The notes below the pieces were generated by a model. That model was given only the letters and a program-made list of their open reading frames with translations, was not told where the DNA came from and ran no database searches. 64,000 nt of DNA, taken from NCBI GenBank assembly GCA_018398585.1, contig JAGTTD010000010.1:6713501-6777500 (forward strand). The letters are read 5' to 3'. Of this stretch, positions 11,782 through 23,261 are shown piece by piece. This DNA is from Simmondsia chinensis. Lineage: Eukaryota > Streptophyta > Magnoliopsida > Caryophyllales > Simmondsiaceae. Within the stretch, counting starts at the first letter, position 1. Each line of letters opens with the position of its first letter. Made by a program: the position numbers and the translations under genes.

Positions 11782-13509
11782 GTCGAGATGCTAGGCCACA
11801 ACGCCAACTCTATTAGTGATTCGGAATGGGCCATAGAACCGTGGAGCTAGCTTGTGGAAGCGGTGGGCTTCAACACTTTGTTGGCGGTATGATTGGAGCT
11901 TGAGCCAGACGTAATCGCCAATTTAATACCAACGGTCAACCCGATGATGGTCAGCCGGCTGTTTCATGAGGTTTTGAGCACGGAACAAATGGTGGCGAAG
12001 GCGGGTTATAGTCTCTTGGCGAGCAAACAGAGTGCAATCCACAGCGTCAACAGGGGATTCGCCAAGTAAGTAAGGGAGATGAACCGGGGGCAGCTGGCCA
12101 TAGAGGAGCTCAAATGGAGTGGACTGAGCAGAAGATTGGAATGAAATATTGTACCACCATTCCGCTAGAGGAAGCCACTAAGTCCAAAGCTGGGGCTGTT
12201 CACTAATCATGCAACGTAAGTAGGTTTTCAAACACCGATTAAATACCTCTGTTTGGCCATCAAATTGCGGGTGGTATGAAGAAGAAAGGTTGAGGTGAGT
12301 GCCCAACCGAGAGAAAAGTTCACTCCAAAAAAGACTTGTGAAAATAGGGTCATGGTCACTGATGATGGTTTCGGGTAAACCATGAAGATGATAGATATGA
12401 TCAAGGAAAATCTTTGCTACACCAGCAACGGCATACAAGTGAGTGAGTGACAGGAAATGAGCATACTTTGTTAAACGGTCCAACACGACGAGGATAACTG
12501 AACGACCCTCTGAGGGAGGAAGACCTTCAATGAAGCCCAAGGAGATAATATTCCAAATGGAAGTTAGGGCTGGAAGATGTTGTAGGAGACAAACAGGGGC
12601 GGATATATCATATTTGTGGCGTTGGCCAACGGAACACTGACGGATGTAAGAGTGAATGTCCTGGTGGAGACCTTTCCAGTAGAACATTGGGTGGATGCGA
12701 CGATACATAGCATCAATGCTGGAATGGCCACCCTGAGCGGAGTCATGAAGCCATAGGAGAATATCTTGGTGAAGGCTTATGTCATTGCTAACAACGAGGT
12801 GCCCATTGTAGCGTAACTGACCCTGGTGCCAAGAATAACAAGGGTGAGAAAGGGGTTCTGTCAGTTTGTCGTTGATGATGCTCGCTAGAACTTGATCAGA
12901 GGACCAAGACGCCTTTAAGCGGTTGAAGAAGTCAAATGAGATAGAGGAGAGAGCCAAGCAGAGGACCTCGGTTCCGAATAGGCGAGAATGAGCATTGGCG
13001 GCTCGGTTGTTAGAACCCTTCTTGTAAATGATATCATAATCCAAGCCAATCAAGTAAGAAAGCCATAGATGCTGCAAAGAAGTGGATAAGCGTTGTTCGA
13101 GCAAGAATTTGAGGCTCTGCTGATCGATGGGAATGATAAAGTGGCGTCCCATGATGTACTGTTCCCATTTCTCAACAGCAAAAACAACAACAAGCAATTC
13201 GCTTTCATAAACCGAAAGGTCCTGGTGGTGGGAGGCAAGAGTCCAGCTGATATAAGCGATTGGCCTATGGCCTTGCATAAGGATAGCGCCAATACTGGTG
13301 CCTAAGGCATCGCTCTCAATGATAAAGGTGCTGAGAAAAGTCGGGAAGAGTGAGAATTGGGGCAGAAGTAGGGCGTGCTTCAAACGTCCAAAGGTAAGCT
13401 CAGCGTCCGAATTCCAGAAGAAGTTATCTTTTTTCAATAAGTCAGTCAAGGGTTTCGCCATGGCCCCATATTGAGCAATGAAGTGGCGATAGTAACCCGA
13501 AAGACCCAA
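11782..13509 (-). pseudogene. gypsy RNase H and integrase
   Basis: A 443-residue open stretch (13509-12178) holds RNase H (ESDALGTSIGAILMQ, DLSVYESELLVVVFAVEKW, a shifted DEDD set), the integrase zinc region (GGHSSIDAMYRRI ... CSVGQRHK) and the catalytic core. The usual CxxC is CSVG, so one zinc ligand is gone. The first catalytic Asp, normally in SMDF, reads SLGF, an Asp-to-Gly change. The second Asp (IISDHDP) and the Glu (GQTEVFNR) remain. Beyond the stop at 12178 the same frame continues to 11782 with two more stops (RVDRWY and GVVA contexts). Confidence 0.9.
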
Positions 13510-14406
13510 AAATCCACGGAGCTGTTTCAGAGATTGAGGACGAGGCCAATTGGCAATGGCATCCAGCTTTTTGGGATGAGTGGAGACGCCTTCCTTAGAG
13601 ACAAAGTGCCCTAAATACTCAATTCGTGATGCGCCAAACGTGCACTTGGTTGGATTGGTAGTGAGTCAATTGTGGTGGAGGACGCCAAGGACCAGACGGA
13701 TGTGATCCAAGTGAGCTTCTCCAGTGCAGCTGTAAATTAGTATGTCATCAAAAAAGACAAGGACGAACTGACGCAAAAAAAGGTCTAAACAAATCGTTCA
13801 TTAGACTCTGAAAAGTGGAAGGAGCATTTGATAACCCAAAGGGCATCACAATGAATTCATAATGACCAGAGTGAGTTCAAAAAGCAGTTTTGGGAATATC
13901 CTCAGTAGCCATCCGGATTTGCCAATGGCCGGATTTGAGATTGATCTTGGAGAAGAAAGCAACACCGCCAAGTTCATCCAAGAGCTCCTTAACGATGGGC
14001 ATCGAGAATTTATCTTTGATGGTCATTTTCTTGAGTGCTCGGCAATCAACGCATAAGCGCCACGAGCCGTCCTTCTTTTGACAAGGATGATGGGAGAGGC
14101 ATAGGGAGAATTGCTCTTCTGAATGACCTCGACGAACATCATTTCCTTGATTAGAGAGTTAATGAGATCCTTCTGAAAAAGGAGATAGCGATACGGGCAA
14201 ATGTTAATGGGGTTGCTGCCTTCCTTGAGGGGAATGCGATGATCAAATGATTGGCATAACAGGGGAAGTCCGGGCGACACGGTGAAGAAATCCGCAAATT
14301 CAGTAAGCAGTGCACGAAGCTTTGGTGAAGTGGCATCAGGAGGTTGCTCAATGTGAACCGAGAAACATGAGGGGGGTTCAGTTGGCGAGGCCAAAAAAAA
14401 TAGCAT
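13510..14406 (-). pseudogene. gypsy reverse transcriptase
   Basis: Minus-strand reading begins with the connector FDHRIPLKEGSNPIN and YRYL, continues through SNSPYASPIILVKR, and contains the catalytic [10 protein letters not shown] block at about 13750, where the more common YxDD Tyr is Phe. FLGLSGYYRHFI marks the thumb to RNase H connection. Several frame changes occur between 14023 and 13509. Confidence 0.85.
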
Positions 14407-14494
14407 AGAATGAAGCGGATGACGAGAGAAGTGAAGAAAGCGTGCTTTCCGTTATAGCCTTCAGCAGAGATGGGCGAATCCCCCGGAGAAGGTA

Positions 14495-14806
14495 TCATTG
14501 CCCATGTAGGCTGAAAGACATGCGAATTTCCAAAAAATTCCAGAGGACATCCCCTAAGGTACAAAGCCACTGAATACCGAGGACAATATCACAGCCCGAA
14601 CGTGGGATGAGTAACATGTTTGATTGGAAGGCGGCATCCTGGAGACGCCAACAGAAATTATGGCAAATACCTGTGCAAACAAGTGGCTTGCCATCAGCGT
14701 CGGTAATGGATGGGCGATTGGTGGTATCAATGGAACAAGCTAGCAGCTTGGTGAACCCAGTATCTAAGAAGTTGTGGGTACTACCACTATTAATAAGAAT
14801 GCTCAA
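14495..14806 (-). pseudogene. gypsy aspartic protease with altered active site
   Basis: The frame reads LINSGSTHNFLD where family members have DSGSTHNF, so the catalytic Asp is Asn. DIVLGIQWL follows, the conserved flap-to-core element. The protein would cut the gag-pol precursor; the Asp-to-Asn change alone should abolish that. It sits between the gag zinc knuckle and reverse transcriptase. Confidence 0.85.
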
Positions 14807-15999
14807 AGTGCAGCGATGATAGTGGCCCTAAACTCACATCGTCTGGCTATGCGGGACCCCTTCAAGACCACGGATCGAAATATGAGGATCAGAAACCAGA
14901 TCACGGTCTGGGTCTGGTGGATCAATGTGGGCAGAAGGTTGATCCTCTTCATCTGCCTCAAGCCAAAACACTCGAGCTCGCTTGCGCATGGCGCACTAAT
15001 GGCCCTGGGTGAAACGGTCCCGGCAGTAAAAACACATATTACGGGCTCGGTGATCATCCAACTCGGTGGGTGTTAAACTGAATTGACCCCAAGGTGGGAG
15101 CCTAGGCGTGGCGCTTGGGGCAGGCAATAAACGGGTAGGTGGTCTTGGGGGTGCGTGGGAGGGCGGGTAACATACGATAGTGACCCGGTAATGGAAGTAA
15201 CGGGGTAGATTTCAGTGGGTTTTTCCCAGTAGTGCGATCCATATAAACACAGTTACACTCCTATTGCTTAGTAAGCGTAAGGGCATCATGGATAGACCTT
15301 GGTTTGAACAAAGTACTTGACACGCAATCTCCTCTCTCAAACCGCCTAACAGGATCTGAATCATTTGGTCCTCATTCAGCTCACAGGGGTTCACTAATGC
15401 CTCAAATTTCTTAGGAAGGCATCAACACTACCCTCTTGCTGAAGTCTCATTAGCTCGGTTAAGGGATCGTTGGCGGAATCTGTGAAATGAGATCGAATTC
15501 GTGAGACATAAGCTTCCCATGGGATGCAAACGCCAGGGGACCAAGATTTCTCAAAGGAGTTATGCCACTCTTGGGCATCATCCTCCATTGAGACACTAGC
15601 TAGCATGACCTTTAACTCCTCCGGAGTTCCATTTAGCACAAAATACCTCTCACACCTTTGTAACCACCCATCTACACCCTTACCACTAAATTTCAGAAAA
15701 TCAATTTTAGTAAACCGAGTGGGGGCCTGGTAGTTACCTTGAGCAATTGCAGGTGCTGGAAAGTCAAGGGGCGCCTAAGGTGAAGGGGGAGGCTGAGGCG
15801 GTGGGGGAACTTGTTCAGGGGTTGGCGTCTAGGGAGGTGGTGGGCGAGTGACCATCTGAGCCAAACCGGTGTACTGGATTGAGAGCGCATCCAAGGTCTC
15901 ACTGATTCTAACCACGGTGCATTCCAGCTCAGTGAAACGCTACTCGTGAACCTCTTCCCTTTCTTTCATCTAGACCTCGGATTGGGTTCCCTCAGCCAT
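14807..15999 (-). pseudogene. gypsy gag with zinc knuckle
   Basis: The likely start codon is at 15999 (MAEGTQSEV), followed by a stop nine codons in. A Pro-rich segment and the Retrotrans_gag core follow (KIDFLKFSGKG, EWHNSFEKSW, LTELMRLQQEGSVDAF, 15740-15394). A zinc-knuckle-like CFYCRDRFTQGH region lies at about 15035-15000. Stops and frameshifts interrupt it at several points. Confidence 0.85.
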
Positions 16000-16091
16000 G
16001 GTAGTCGCAATCGGGTAGCTGGGACGAATGACAGCGGTAATGGGAATCAAGAACTTGCTCCGGCAATGGTGAAAAAGGCCTAGAAAGGAGT

Positions 16092-16103
16092 GGTGTGATA
16101 CCA
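16092..16103 (-). promoter_or_regulatory. primer binding site of the chromovirus
   Basis: The minus strand reads TGGTATCACACC two bases after the 5' LTR. Its first eight bases match the tRNA-Met primer complement and the rest has drifted. Confidence 0.75.
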
Positions 16104-16105
16104 AT

Positions 16106-16483
16106 TGATACCAAATTACTCAATCAATATTCAATTAACACAATAATCGGGCCTACGAGATAGAAATCAGAGTTGTCCCGTTGTATTTGTATTGCTATAG
16201 TGTATAGATAAGCTCCTTCAATGGAGATTTATAAGAGAACAAGGGAGAAAGACATAGAAGAGAGTAGAGAGAGAGAGAGAAGGGTACATTCATCAGGCAT
16301 AAAACTCTAAGTAACTAACTCCCCTATTTATAACAAACAAGTAGAAAATATCTTAGTAAAATGTCTTGAGCTGATGTGGCCAGCTCACGGTTAGGAAAGA
16401 GATGCTGACAGTAGATTCGCGGCAAGCAGAGGGATGGCGCGAGTAGTAGGTGCCAAGCCTGGGATTAGCCCATGTTCATATCA
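16106..16483 (-). repeat. 5' LTR of the chromovirus
   Basis: Partner of 11100-11479. On the minus strand it starts TGATATGAACATGGGC and ends GGTATCA. Confidence 0.9.
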
Positions 16484-16542
16484 GAGCTCCTCATGATCAA
16501 TAAATCTTTTATCATGGAAACAAAATTGATACTAAAGAAACA

Positions 16543-16860
16543 ATGTGCGCCGGTTCTTTTAGTATGAAAACCATACATATTTGTTATGATCGGTTGGAAA
16601 AGATTAGCCATAATTCAAGAATTTCTTTTCAAAACGATGCTGACAAAAATAATAGGTTTCCAGTTCCACTTTGTGGTAAGTATTACTTAGTAAAAATAAT
16701 ATGCTTGGATTTCTCGCACCACATCGTGAACAATGTTATCACTTGCGTGATTATCGAGGAGAGGGGCATTCGCAAGGTCCTGAAGAGATGTTCGTCTATG
16801 CACATTCTTCATTGCATGATGTTTTTGTCCAAGAACGAACCTAATCGGTCATTTATTTAA
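16543..16860 (+). CDS. hypothetical 105-residue open frame
   Basis: An ATG-started frame ends at TAA (16858-16860). The product is Cys-, His- and Ile-rich with no signal peptide, repeat or motif that I recognise. It lies just beside the chromovirus insertion site and between AT-rich repeats, so it may be a chance frame or an exon remnant of a gene the retroelement disrupted. No neighbouring exon could be recognised. Confidence 0.2.
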   Translation: MCAGSFSMKTIHICYDRLEKISHNSRISFQNDADKNNRFPVPLCGKYYLVKIICLDFSHHIVNNVITCVIIEERGIRKVLKRCSSMHILHCMMFLSKNEPNRSFI

Positions 16861-16892
16861 CGTGTTCTTATTTTACAAAAAGCCCTTCAAAA

Positions 16893-17607
16893 GTCTGTTT
16901 GAGATTGCTTATTTCAGAGAAAAAAATATTTTTAAAAAAAAAAAAATCACCTTTCTAAGATTTGAGGATGTTTGACAACTGAAAAAAGTGTTTTTTTTTA
17001 ATTAAAAGCAGAAGCTGTTTTTTTGCTTATAAACAAAAGCAGAAAATTGATGCTTATTTTTTTATATAGAAGCAGAAGCAAAAACTAAACAATTGAGAAA
17101 ATTTATTTCAGGTATCCTAAAATTTATTAATATATTTAAAAAATAATTTATATATTTTACAAATAGTTTATATATTTTTAAGAATATATTAAATATGAAA
17201 AAAATATATTTTAACAATTAATAATATATTTATGATATTTAGAAAATATTTTAAATATTTGAAAAAATATTTTAATTTTCTTTAAAAATTAAATATTTAT
17301 AGCGTATTGAGAAAATATTTTATAAATATTAAAAATAGTTTAAATATTTACGAAATATTTCTATATTTAAAAAATATTTTAAATATTTAGAATGGTTATG
17401 GGTGATTTTTTTCAACTATAAAAGACTTCTGTTAGTATCTTTTCTGATAATTTTATAGAAAATTTTTTTTTTTTTAATATTGGCCAAACACTCATAATAA
17501 TACTATAAGTATTTCTTTACTGGTTGGGCAAATACAAACTACTTATAGTACTTTTACAAAAAATACTTCTGAAAAAAGTAATTTTTTTACAGCAATCCCA
17601 AAAGGCC
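16893..17607. mobile_element. MITE-like AT-rich element, possibly hAT type
   Basis: The left end reads GTTTGAGATTGCTT and the right end, reversed, GGCCTTTTGGGATTGCT, imperfect terminal inverted repeats around a GATTGCT core. The inside is very AT-rich and non-coding, with AAAAGCAGAAGC repeats on the left and matching TACTTCTGAAAAAAGTA on the right. No target duplication is clear, so the superfamily is inferred from the terminal motif only. Confidence 0.5.
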
Positions 17608-18195
17608 ATAAACTTGGGGCTAAAATTTGGATCACCCAGAATGATACTCATCTCATTTTTTGAGTAATGTCATTTTCAGCCCGTCTTTTCTTCAAGAAGT
17701 AATTTTCTAATAAAAAATTGTGAGCCAATTAAGGAAAAGGAAGAAAATGAGTTCCTTAAAATGACTTTCTTCCTACCAAATGGAGCCATATGTAATTACA
17801 AGCTCCTTCCTCCCGATATTCAATTTTGCTAAGTGATGAGAAGCCAACTTCCTCAACGTATTTCATGCATGCTCCTTTCTCAGTTTGCATGCACTTCCTA
17901 ATCTAAAATTTCCCTACTGAAAGGTCGACCTAATTGTTTATGAGACACCTAGTCGAAGTGCGTCACTATTTGACCCAACCTAGATAAGAATAATTAATAC
18001 AACCATTACAGTTTTATTATCTCGTAAAATATTTCAGAAATCAAAATCATTTCATAAGATTCATGAAAATAAACATGTCTCATAACGAAAAAACAAATGC
18101 ATTAAATATATTCCAAAATAGTGTTATCGTAAAGTGATTACTCGGCAAACACAAGTTTCTAGGTTCGGCAACAAAAGAGTTGATGTACAAGAATT
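17608..18195. other. 3' flank of the receptor kinase gene
   Basis: Spacer without coding signal. The minus-strand AATAAA at 18013-18018 is the clearest landmark. Confidence 0.5.
18013..18018 (-). promoter_or_regulatory. candidate polyadenylation signal of the receptor kinase
   Basis: AATAAA on the minus strand lies about 178 bases past the TAA stop of the kinase gene, a usual distance for a plant 3' UTR. Plant signals are loose, so this is only the best candidate. Confidence 0.4.
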
Positions 18196-21100
18196 TTAGA
18201 CTACACAAGAATCATTTACATCATCACTAATTATAGGTTCATGATCACTTGCACTAGTACTACTGCCACTGCTAGAAGAATGCCATATGCTTCTTCTCAT
18301 TGTGCCTTCATTTCCATTCGCAAACTCACATCCCTCCAACTCCTTCAATGTCACCTTCTCTACTTCCTTGTTCACCACCAACTTCTTTGTTGACAACACA
18401 TGAGCAACCATTTGCATTGTGGGTCTACATCGTGGGTCGGCCTCGAGGCATTGACATGCCACCTTGATGAGGGAGAAGATTTCCTCGGCCACCTCGGATG
18501 GTGGAACTGGCAGGCGATGATCCAACATGTCTTTTAGTAGTAAGTGATTGTAGCTCTTTGATGAGTGGGATGATGTAGAAGGGGACGAATCTGAGGAGGA
18601 TGAACAGGGGTTGATGAGTGGGCCTGGGTGGCTCCCCATGATGACCTCTAAAGTTAGGACTCCAAAGCTGTAGACGTCGCATTTTTCAGTTATCTTCATG
18701 GTATAGGCTAACTCTACAAAGAAAAAAAATTAAAAAGAGTAAATTTCACAGTGTGGGACATGTGTTAGCTTAGGATAAAATGATATGTTTGTAAAGAAGA
18801 AAGGATAAAAATGAAAATTAAATTATGGGTTCTTATCCACCATTACAAAAGCTTGGTTTTAAAGAATGATGATTTTAAAGAAAAAAACATGATCATCTCA
18901 TCATGATCCAAGTCGATCTTGAGTCTTTATGGCCTTCCACATGCTTTCGTAATAAGAATCTAGTGTCCTTATATACCTCTTCCAATTACATTACAAGTAA
19001 GCTACATATGACATTATTTTATGTCTCATTCTTTACAATCATAATTAGGGAGTGCCAAAATTGGACGTTATGCTAAAATGTCGTCTTTATATGATTCTTT
19101 TGACTCTCTATAGCTTAAAACCACATCTTCTTCATCTCACTAAAATCGTATTCTAAAACCAATTAATATTAAAGGTAATGACGCATTATATCATAACTCT
19201 AATATAAAACATTTTTGTTCCATAATTGGAGGTACATAAATGACCATACAAAGTGTACATGTTGCACATGGAGCACACATGTTGCACAGACAATCCAAAC
19301 CAACCCCCCCCCCCCCCCCCCAAAAAAAAAAAAAAGCAAAAATACTGAGAAAGATACCACTCACACCTTAAGGTACTCAAAGATATTACCTTGGATTCAA
19401 CCATTATGAAGACACTAACAACTTGCTAGTCTTGCCACCTTTTCGATTTTAGTGGCAACTTTCGACACCCTAGTATCTATTTTTTGATGCTAACAATTAA
19501 GGAAAAATTTGCTACTCCAACTTGAACATACCACTAGCTAGATTTATGAGCTTCCATGGATTGGTTTAGTGGTTAATATCTTCGTCCCCCTTTGTAGGCC
19601 CCAAATTTGAAACCCACCGACCCTTTTTTTCCTAATTTTTGTTTAGAGAACTTGTAATCATTTTACTGTAGGCGCAAACAAATCAAACATTCAATGAAAT
19701 ACTCTTATTCAAAATAGACTAGGGCTCGGTTGTGTTTATTTTGAGGTTCAAGAGCTTATTAATCAAGCTTAAACCAACTCAATACACCTAATGAGTTAAG
19801 TTTGGACAAAAGAGTGTGCGAATCTTTAATGTCACGGATAGTTTCATAAGGGCTCGTAAAGAGCTGAAGATACCTAGAATGTCTCAATAGCAAGCTCCAT
19901 TGAACTTGCTTGTAAATTTAACTCGGTTTGATAATGATCTCGGCTTGATTACGCTAACAAGTCAGGCCGATCCGTGTATCAAACACACTAATATATTGTC
20001 GAATCAACTTCAAAAAAAGACTCAAAAACTCGTTAAAAGCTCAGCTTGAACTCGAGCTTCATAAGGCTTAACGAGCTCGATTATAAACCTGCTCCTTACC
20101 TATATATAAAGATAGAGAAAGCGACAAAAAATAGAGAAAGAACCAAGTACCTGGAGCAATGTACCCATAAGTACCAGCAACCTCAGTCCAATTAGAAGAA
20201 TCAACACTCAAAAGCCTCGCAGTCCCAAAATCTGAAACCTTTGCTTCATAGTTAGCATCAACCAACACATTATTTGCCGAGATATCTCTATGAATTATAG
20301 GTGGAGAGCAATCATGGTGCATGTAACAAAGCGCATTAGCCACACCCTTCATCAAATTCACCCTCTTTTCCCACCCCAACTCCTTAGATTTCTCTTCATT
20401 TTGCAGCATTTTCCCCACATTTCCCCTCTCTAAGTACTCATAAACTAGCAATGAGTGTTGGGTATGCGCGCAAAACCCATGCAGTTTGACTATGTTGCGG
20501 TGTCTGATCTTTGTGAGTGCTTTGATTTCAGTTTCGAATGTGTTTCTTTGTTGGGTTAATGGGTATTGGGTTGGTTTTAGTTTCTTTACTGCTACTACTT
20601 GTCCTGTTGAAAGCTGAGCTTTGTATACAGTTCCATGGGTGCCTACTCCTATAAGGTGTTTTGGGTCAAACCCTTTTGTTGCTTCCTTGATGTCTTCGTA
20701 TACTAGTTTCCCATTGAAGCTCCATACGGCAAAAAGGTTTCCATTTTGTGGGTTGATCTCAAAGTCTTCATGTTTTTCTTCTTTGATCGCTGGGTGTTTT
20801 TTGGCGCATAGAATGAACCCAATGAGAATTAAGAGGATTAAGGAGATGATAATGACGGGAAGGGTGATTAAAAGGACTAAATCTTTGTGTTTTTGGGTAT
20901 TTGAATGAGATGAGCATTTTGTCATTCCGGGTATGTTGCTGCTGCAGAGGTCTTTGTTGTGGGCGAATGATTGAAGTGATGAGTTTTTGAAAGCGTTGTT
21001 GTTTGGGAGAGGGCCTTCTAGTTCATTGTAGGAAAGATCAACTTGTCTGAGGCTTTGAAGTTGATCAAAATTTGATGGGATTTGGCCAGAGAGATTGTTG

Positions 21101-22608
21101 TGTGAGAGACTGAGGATTTCTAAGTTTAGTAGGTTTCCAAGCTCCCATGGAATGGGACCCGAAAGCGAGTTTTGGCTGAGATCTAATCCAACTTGTAGGT
21201 TGATAAGATTGCCAATTTGAGTAGGAATGTTTCCAATGAAATTGTTCCTACTCAAGTTCAAGTAGATCAGTTTCTGGCTGTTGCCAATTTCATCTGGGAT
21301 TTGCCCATTGAAGTTGTTCGCTGCAAGATCGAGGTATGAAAGTTCAGGCAAGTATCCAATCTGTATAGGCATATTCCCTGAGAGATTGTTCTTGCTTAAA
21401 GTAAGATTAAACAAGGACTTCAATCTTCCCACTTGCTTTGGAATCTCACCCACAAGATGGTTAGAGGACAAGTCTAGGAAATGGAGATTGGTCGCGTTTC
21501 CTATCTCAGGTGGTATCGTGCCTGTGATCTCGTTATCAGAGATCTTGAGGCTTGTCATAAGCTTACACTTGCCCCAGTTCGGTGAGATCTCGCCCTTAAA
21601 CTTGTTGTAGCTCAGATCAATGTAATCAACAACCGGGTATATCCCGAAATCTTCTGAGATGTTACCCACAAGCTCATTCCTATCGAGTCTAAGCCTAGTT
21701 AAGCTTGTGCAGTTCTTCAACCCATTTGGAACAGTGCCTGTGAATCTGTTGTTGCTGGCACAATAATCTTGAAGTATTCCACCAAGGCAAATGCTCTCAG
21801 GCAATGAGCCGGAGACGCTGTTGTTTGACAAGTAGAACAATGTCAAATTTGTGAGCTTATTGATCTCTCTGGGCAATATCCCTGACAAATGATTGCCATA
21901 CAATGACAAGACCTTCAAACCCACTAAGTTTCCAATTGAAGCCGGTATTGGACCAGTGAGGTTGTTCAGATTGATCCGAAGCTCGGTTAGTGACCTCAAC
22001 CCCCCTAGCTGAGGCGGTATCGAGCCCACTAACTTGTTGTTTCCAAGTATAAGACTCGAAAGACTGGTGATATTGCCAAGAGAAGCTGGGATTGGGCCAG
22101 AAACAAAGTTGTTGATTAGGTTCAAAGTGTTCAACCTAGTCATTTTACCAAGTTCTTGAGGTATAAAACCAGTGAAATGGTTGTAACCCAGATGAAGACT
22201 TGTCAGTTTAGTGAGATTCGCAATCAAACTCGGGATGTTTCCAAAGAGATTATTCTCATGGAGATCAAGGAAAGATAGATTAGGCAAGGAAGAGAAGTTG
22301 AACTCATTAAGAGTACCAGTTAAACCGACACCGGTTAAGTTCAATCTAACAACACTCCCATTTCCATCACACCCAATCCCAAGCCAATAACATGGACTGG
22401 CAGCAACTTTTGTGCTCACTGAAGTGTTGGGTATTGTCCATGAAGAGAGAAAAGATTGGTTTTGGCTATGTAAGCTAGCTTTCCATTTGAGAAGAGCACT
22501 AACTTCTTGCTCAACACTAGCATGAGCAAAAGGAGAATTCAAGCAAGAATGTAACAAAATTACAAAGCTAAGGAGAGTTAAAATTCGTAAGAACTTCATG
22601 GGTTTCAT
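18196..22608 (-). CDS. LRR receptor-like kinase, MIK2-like, two exons, 991 residues
   Basis: Exon 1 is 22608-20151 and exon 2 is 18713-18196; the splice joins CCAG|GT to GTAG|AG and restores the kinase APE motif. The start at 22608 opens a signal peptide (residues 1-30); an upstream in-frame ATG at 22674 overlaps the TATA-like box, so I do not use it. Then come an LRR N-cap (31-80, ALLKWKASL, paired Cys), about 19 LRRs, a C-cap Cys pair, a transmembrane helix (577-600) and a kinase domain. Kinase residues are intact: Gly loop GVGTHG 654-659, Lys675, Glu694, HRD 773-775, DFG 793-795. A Ser-rich tail ends the protein. It should be a plasma-membrane peptide or damage receptor kinase; MIK2-like proteins sense small secreted peptides. 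Ligand and exact orthology are not decidable here. Confidence 0.93.
19304..19335. repeat. poly-C/poly-A tract in the kinase intron
   Basis: Eighteen C followed by fourteen A. Such runs are unstable and may be miscounted in the assembly. Confidence 0.8.
19553..19640 (+). repeat. tRNA-derived SINE-like fragment
   Basis: TGGTTTAGTGGTTAATATC resembles a pol III A box, and about 30 bases later CAAATTTGAAACCCACC resembles a worn B box, followed by a T run. The spacing is that of a tRNA-derived SINE head. No clear target duplication. Confidence 0.45.
19720..20090. repeat. GAGCTCGA-rich dispersed repeat in the kinase intron
   Basis: The stretch carries repeated CTCG/CGAG words (AAGAGCTTATTAATCAAGCTT, AACTCGAGCTTCATAAG, AACGAGCTCGA), unlike the AT-rich sequence around it, and is non-coding. 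It resembles dispersed plant repeats of this word type. Class unknown. Confidence 0.4.
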
Positions 22609-22982
22609 GATTTTTGGTTGGATTTTTGATTGAAATGGAAATTTGATTGAGAAATCTGATGTGGGTGTTGGCATATATGGAGTTTCTTGTCAAGTGCTGT
22701 TGATAGTCTCGTCTGTATCGTATTGGTTGATTAAGAAATGGGACGCTAAAAGACTTTGAAAGTCAATTAGTATATTTTGAAATTTCCATTTGTTTCCATC
22801 TTCGAATTTGAATGCTCAAAGCTTGGCATTAAAGACTTGGTCTCTTTTTTTTTTTTTTACCCGATTTTGTATCTAATTATATATGTTATTTTAGATGAGG
22901 AAATTATTACTCTAGTATCCTAAGTTTTGACCATTTATTATCTTGATACTTTGACATTTTAAAAATATATACAATGGGGTTG
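22609..22982. other. 5' flank of the receptor kinase gene
   Basis: AT-rich proximal promoter region, with the TATA-like box at its near end and a poly-T run at 22846-22858. It is bounded upstream by the MULE-like element. Confidence 0.5.
22670..22680 (-). promoter_or_regulatory. candidate TATA box of the receptor kinase gene
   Basis: The minus strand reads CCATATATGCC about 65 bases before the start codon at 22608. This leaves room for a short 5' UTR and argues against the upstream ATG at 22674, which would lie inside this box. Confidence 0.45.
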
Positions 22983-23261
22983 GATTTTTTTTTAAAATTA
23001 ACCTGTTTTAAAAAAAATTTTAAAAAGTAACCTACTTTGTCAGATAAAACGGCGCCTTATATTGGAAGCACCATCCAAAATGGCGCCTCCCACTTTTTTT
23101 TTAAATTAATATTTTATATCGTATAAATACTATTAAATTAATAAATAACTATTTTAATTAATATTATTTTTATATTAATATTTTATATCGTATAAATATT
23201 ATTAAATTAATATAAAATAATTTTAATTAATATTAAATTTCACTTTAACTATCAAGTATTA

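Larger units (their letters stand above)
11100..16483 (-). mobile_element. Ty3/gypsy chromovirus, full-length but inactive
   Basis: LTRs of 380 bp (11100-11479) and 378 bp (16106-16483) bound a minus-strand gag, protease, reverse transcriptase, RNase H, integrase and chromodomain, in gypsy order. GAGTT precedes (11095-11099) and GAGCT follows (16484-16488), a target duplication with one transition. The frame is kept over long distances, so decay is by scattered stops and substitutions: the protease Asp, one integrase Asp and one zinc-finger Cys are replaced. Confidence 0.93.
18714..20150 (-). other. intron of the receptor kinase gene, enlarged by repeats
   Basis: GT (20150-20149) to AG (18715-18714) on the minus strand. 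In this kinase family an intron at this site, within the activation-segment APE motif, is expected. At 1437 bases it is long because it carries an 18-base poly-C and poly-A tract (19304-19335), a tRNA-derived SINE-like fragment and a GAGCTCGA-rich repeat next to the donor site. Confidence 0.85.

Noticed and set aside
20068..20150. Kinase frame continuing past the exon 1 end
   Set aside because: A good GT donor follows CCAG, and the joined exon 2 restores the conserved kinase sequence, so this is intron.
22609..22674. In-frame upstream ATG extending the receptor kinase by 22 residues
   Set aside because: It would bury the signal peptide and falls inside the TATA-like box; the start at 22608 is better.
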